Source: Sphingobium cupriresistens (GTDB taxonomy: Bacteria > Pseudomonadota > Alphaproteobacteria > Sphingomonadales > Sphingomonadaceae). From it: 55,998 nucleotides of DNA. Positions 53,273-55,998 of this stretch are shown in pieces. The stretch is from assembly GCF_004152865.1 (NCBI RefSeq), contig NZ_SEOO01000027.1, positions 1 through 55,998 on the forward strand, in the 5' to 3' direction. Every line of letters starts with the position of its first letter. Position 1 is the first letter of the stretch. A program made the translations under genes and the position numbers. A model generated the notes under the pieces. It made no database searches. It worked only from the letters and a program-made list of their open reading frames with translations, and was not told where the DNA came from.

Positions 53273-55423
53273 TCAGAAGTTAAACGTCGCCCGCAGCGTG
53301 AACGAGCGCGGCATACCCGGCTGCACCCACAGCGCCGCATAGGAACTGGCATAATATTTTTTGTCGAACAGGTTATCGACATTGGCCGACAGCTTGATCT
53401 GGTCGTTGATCGTCACTGACCCCAATATCTTCGCGATGGTGTAGCTGGGCAGGAAGAAGGTCGTCGCGGTTTCCCCCAGACGCTTGCCGACATGGCTCAC
53501 GCCGCCGCCCAACATCGCCTCATGCTCGCCGATCGAAAAATTCTTGAACAGCAGCGCATTGCCCTGATGCTTGGGAATGTTGATCAGCGGGTCGCCCTTC
53601 AGGATCGGTTGGCCGAAATTGGGATCGGTGACATTGGTCGCCCATCCTGCGTCGGTATAGGCATAGGTCAGGAACAGTTCGAACCCGGCCGGCAACTTGG
53701 CGTTGAGGTCAAATTCCACGCCCTTGCTGTCGGCGGCGCCCACCGGCTTGGAAAAACCGGGATTGGCCGGATCGGTGGACAGGACGTTGGTCTTCTTCAT
53801 CTTGTACAATGACAGGGTGCTGGTGATGCGGCCGTCCGGCGTCACGAACTTGCCGCCGACTTCGTAGGATTCGCTGATTTCCGGTTCGAAAGGCTGGCCA
53901 TCGGCGCCCACGCCGCTATTTGGCCGGAATCCCTTTCCATAGCTGGCGTAGACGGACAAGCTATTGGTCGGTTCGAACACCATTCCGGCCATTGGACTGA
54001 ATTTGGTGTAGGATTTTCTGGGATTGGTGCCGTTCAGGCGCAGGTCGATGTCTTGGCTGAAATCATCATATCGTCCACCAAAGCGGACCTTGAACTGCTC
54101 GGTGATCTCGACCTGATCCTGGGCGTAGACGCCCCATGCCTTTTGAATTTCGGTCGCGTTCTGGATCACCGCCGTGGGGGTTGGGGCGGGGATGGCGTAA
54201 TCGGGGTTGAAGATGTCGATCGAATAGCTTTGGTCGGTGGCGGTGGGCCGATAGCGGGTCTGGAAATAGTCAATCTTGAACCGGTCATAATCCGCGCCGA
54301 CGCGGATATTATGGACGATCGATCCGGTTTCCAGCTTGCCGCTGATTTCGCCGCGGAACACCATATATTTGGTGCTATAGTCGCGGTAACGGCGCTGGCG
54401 CGACAGGGTCCGTCCGTCATCGTCCAGCATCTGGCGGCCGAGCACCAATTCGGGGTCGCTCGAATAGCCCTTGAAGCTGGTATCCTTATATCCCGCGCCC
54501 AGCATCAGCGTCCAATCGTTGCTGAAATCATGCTGATATTGCGCCTGGTGGCCCAGCACCTCGACCTCGGTCGGGCCATCATTTGGGTTGCTGAGATAGC
54601 GGGAATTGGGAATCGCGCCCAGATCATAGCTGATCGCGCCATTCGCATTGATCGTTGGGATCGCGACCACGCCGCGCTCGAACGGGACTTCCTGGTTCAC
54701 ATATTCCAGTTCGTAGGTGAAGATGTCCTTGTCCGACAACTTGGCCAGGAAAGTCGGGTTCACCGTATATTTGCGTGTTTCAACAGTATCGCGGAAGCTT
54801 TCGGCATCTTCGACAGACCCGTTGATGCGGATCGCCACGCTGTCGCTCAGGGGCAGGTTATAATCGCCCTCCACCCGGTAATTGTCCCATTTGCCTGCTG
54901 CGACGGAAAAGCTGCCGCCTTCCTTGAAGGTTGGCTTCTTGGTGACGATGTTGATCGTGCCACCCGGCTCGCCGCGCCCGAATAACGCCGAATTCGGTCC
55001 CTTGAGCACTTCGATCCGTTCGACATTGGATGCATCGCGCGGGCCGCCATAGCCGCGGCCGCCGTTGAATCCGTTGACCAGGAAGCCGCTGGGGAAATTC
55101 TCGTCGCCGGCAAAGCCGCGGATCGCGAAACTGTCCCACAGGCCGCCGAAATTATTCTGCTTCGACACGCCGCTCGCCAATTCCAGCGCGGTGTCGAGCC
55201 GGGTTATGTTCAGGCTGTCGAGCAGCTTGCCTTCCAGAAACTGGACGGCCTGCGGGATTTCCTTGACCGGCGTGTCGCCGAAATATTGCCGCTTCAGGCC
55301 GGTGACGACGATCTCGCCGTCCGCGGCTGCGGCAGCGGGTTGCTGCGCCTGTGCGGCGGAAGACAGGGCGATGGCGGCGGTGCTGGCGATAAAGGCCAGG
55401 CGAAGGGTCGATGATGTGCGCAT
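53273..55423 (-). CDS. TonB-dependent siderophore receptor
   Basis: This 716-residue outer-membrane receptor has a signal peptide (residues 1-26, ending AAQA). A sphingomonad-type TonB box follows (DGEIVVTGLKRQY). The plug domain contains DSFAIRGFAGDENFPSGFLVNG, IEVLKGPNSALFGRGEPGGTINIVTKKP. A beta-barrel ends in the canonical aromatic residue (SFTLRATFNF). The RGxPGGxxNxVTKxP motif is typical of FpvA/FhuE-like siderophore receptors. No clear Fur box was found upstream. Confidence 0.94.
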   Translation of the reverse strand: MRTSSTLRLAFIASTAAIALSSAAQAQQPAAAAADGEIVVTGLKRQYFGDTPVKEIPQAVQFLEGKLLDSLNITRLDTALELASGVSKQNNFGGLWDSFAIRGFAGDENFPSGFLVNGFNGGRGYGGPRDASNVERIEVLKGPNSALFGRGEPGGTINIVTKKPTFKEGGSFSVAAGKWDNYRVEGDYNLPLSDSVAIRINGSVEDAESFRDTVETRKYTVNPTFLAKLSDKDIFTYELEYVNQEVPFERGVVAIPTINANGAISYDLGAIPNSRYLSNPNDGPTEVEVLGHQAQYQHDFSNDWTLMLGAGYKDTSFKGYSSDPELVLGRQMLDDDGRTLSRQRRYRDYSTKYMVFRGEISGKLETGSIVHNIRVGADYDRFKIDYFQTRYRPTATDQSYSIDIFNPDYAIPAPTPTAVIQNATEIQKAWGVYAQDQVEITEQFKVRFGGRYDDFSQDIDLRLNGTNPRKSYTKFSPMAGMVFEPTNSLSVYASYGKGFRPNSGVGADGQPFEPEISESYEVGGKFVTPDGRITSTLSLYKMKKTNVLSTDPANPGFSKPVGAADSKGVEFDLNAKLPAGFELFLTYAYTDAGWATNVTDPNFGQPILKGDPLINIPKHQGNALLFKNFSIGEHEAMLGGGVSHVGKRLGETATTFFLPSYTIAKILGSVTINDQIKLSANVDNLFDKKYYASSYAALWVQPGMPRSFTLRATFNF

Positions 55424-55855
55424 GATGTTATCCCCTTATGAAGTCGCTGTTCCCGAATGTCCTGCGAAACGGGGACCGGCTGGTTTTCTTCTTGTTTCCC
55501 GCGCGGATGTTGCATCCTGTCGTCGGGGCCGGGCCACGGGGTGTTTTCGATCACCTCTTCTAAGGACGAGGCTAGGTTGAGTTACGGATATATTACGTCA
55601 AACTTGGCGCATGGGACGGTGCAAAATTGTGAATCGCGGGGCGCGACGGCATGAAAATGCGGCGTTCGATTGCGGCCCCGACCCATGCGAAAATCCCGAA
55701 AAAGGGCTGCTTCCAGGGCGAAGCGGCCCTGCGACCATCTAGAGATGTTTGAGCCACCAGATATCCTTGCGGCGGACGTGAAATAGCCGGTCAGTTGATA
55801 GTCGATGAGGACGAAGCCGGCGGTCATCAGCGCAAGTCTCATCAAAAAATGCGGA
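55424..55855. other. Intergenic region upstream of the TonB receptor
   Basis: I see no convincing gene in these 432 bases; a minus-strand frame of 119 codons has Arg/Ser-rich, unlikely composition. The receptor promoter should be here. GGATATATTACG near 55588-55599 is an AT-rich patch, but I cannot identify a Fur site or a promoter with confidence. Confidence 0.4.
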
Positions 55856-55998
55856 TTATTCCGGCAGGTGGGGGAGGACGAAGGACAGCGAGGCGCGATA
55901 TTCCTCATGATCGACCTTCTTGTCGGTCGTCTGGCCGACATAGATCGCCATCAGCACATTGATGCCCTGATTGCGCAGCTTGATCGTGGCGGTGCCAT
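55856..55998 (-). CDS. C-terminal end of a DUF4198-like periplasmic protein (partial)
   Basis: The minus frame enters from the window edge and reads GTATIKLRNQGINVLMAIYVG, then QTTDKKVDHEEYRASLSFVLPHLPE and stop. The pattern of an asparagine-rich turn, DHEEYxASLSF and short tail fits the end of DUF4198 (metal-uptake-associated) proteins. Such genes occur beside TonB receptors and PepSY proteins. Only 47 residues are visible, so the call is tentative. Confidence 0.5.
   Translation of the reverse strand, partial: GTATIKLRNQGINVLMAIYVGQTTDKKVDHEEYRASLSFVLPHLPE

Noticed and set aside
55582..55941. A possible 119-residue minus-strand gene upstream of the TonB receptor
   Set aside because: No Shine-Dalgarno, Arg/Ser-rich composition, and it overlaps the better-supported end of a DUF4198-like frame.

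Overview
The window is high-GC DNA of a Sphingomonadaceae-type alphaproteobacterium (Sphingobium, Sphingomonas or Novosphingobium-like). The evidence is a complete protocatechuate (PCA) 4,5-cleavage (lig) gene set, the EIVVTG-type start of the TonB receptor, and short palindromic REP-like repeats of the kind common in sphingomonads. A repA-parB-parA block at about 14.4-18.0 kb indicates that this is the replication/partition region of a large plasmid or chromid, although an integrated replicon cannot be excluded.

Layout. (1) 1-3.8 kb: a damaged IS3-family element has cut off the 5' part of a GH3 glycosidase gene; a GH78-like (rhamnosidase-type) secreted protein and an eroded IS5-type transposase fragment follow. 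(2) 3.8-12.4 kb: the lig cluster in two divergent arms. The leftward arm is ligR, a DUF1932 dehydrogenase, ligJ, ligA, ligB, ligC; the rightward arm is ligK, ligU, ligI. Together they convert PCA to pyruvate and oxaloacetate: LigAB ring cleavage, LigC oxidation, LigI lactone hydrolysis, LigU isomerisation, LigJ hydration, LigK aldol cleavage. (3) 12.4-18.4 kb: a transporter stub, a DUF1612-like DNA-binding protein, and the parA-parB-repA operon with iteron-like repeats on both sides. (4) 18.4-25.7 kb: carboxylesterase, Gfo/Idh oxidoreductase and a TesA-like esterase, divergent from a YbbAP-like ABC exporter, then a bicupin. (5) 25.7-31.9 kb: a copper-resistance island with copCD divergent from a CnrYXH-like sensor/sigma module and copA-copB-copB2. 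(6) 32-41 kb: amine/amino-acid catabolism (M20 amidohydrolase, Lrp regulator, class III aminotransferase, tartrate/malate-type dehydrogenase, succinate-semialdehyde dehydrogenase, GNAT, aldehyde dehydrogenase) and a RelE/ParE toxin-antitoxin pair. (7) 41-51 kb: a nine-gene leftward operon with a complete Dpp/Opp-type ABC importer, two amine-oxidising flavoprotein systems (PuuB-like and HcnABC/opine-oxidase-like) and a HAD hydrolase. (8) 51-56 kb: a GhrA-like reductase, a PepSY membrane protein, a TonB-dependent siderophore receptor and the end of a probable DUF4198 gene.

The most unusual signals are regulatory. REP-like repeats end in a GGAG/GGGAG that forms the apparent Shine-Dalgarno of three genes (ligU, ligI and the tartrate-type dehydrogenase), and at ligU this lies in the arm of a perfect 29-bp hairpin. 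A perfect 21-bp inverted repeat overlaps both promoter and ribosome binding site of the toxin-antitoxin operon. LigR appears to have two tandem helix-turn-helix domains. A family of GAAAACACG-type repeats brackets the replication operon. The nine-gene transporter/oxidase operon together with the neighbouring aldehyde dehydrogenase and aminotransferase genes looks like a catabolic system for a nitrogen compound (opine, acylated amine or polyamine-like) whose substrate I cannot name.
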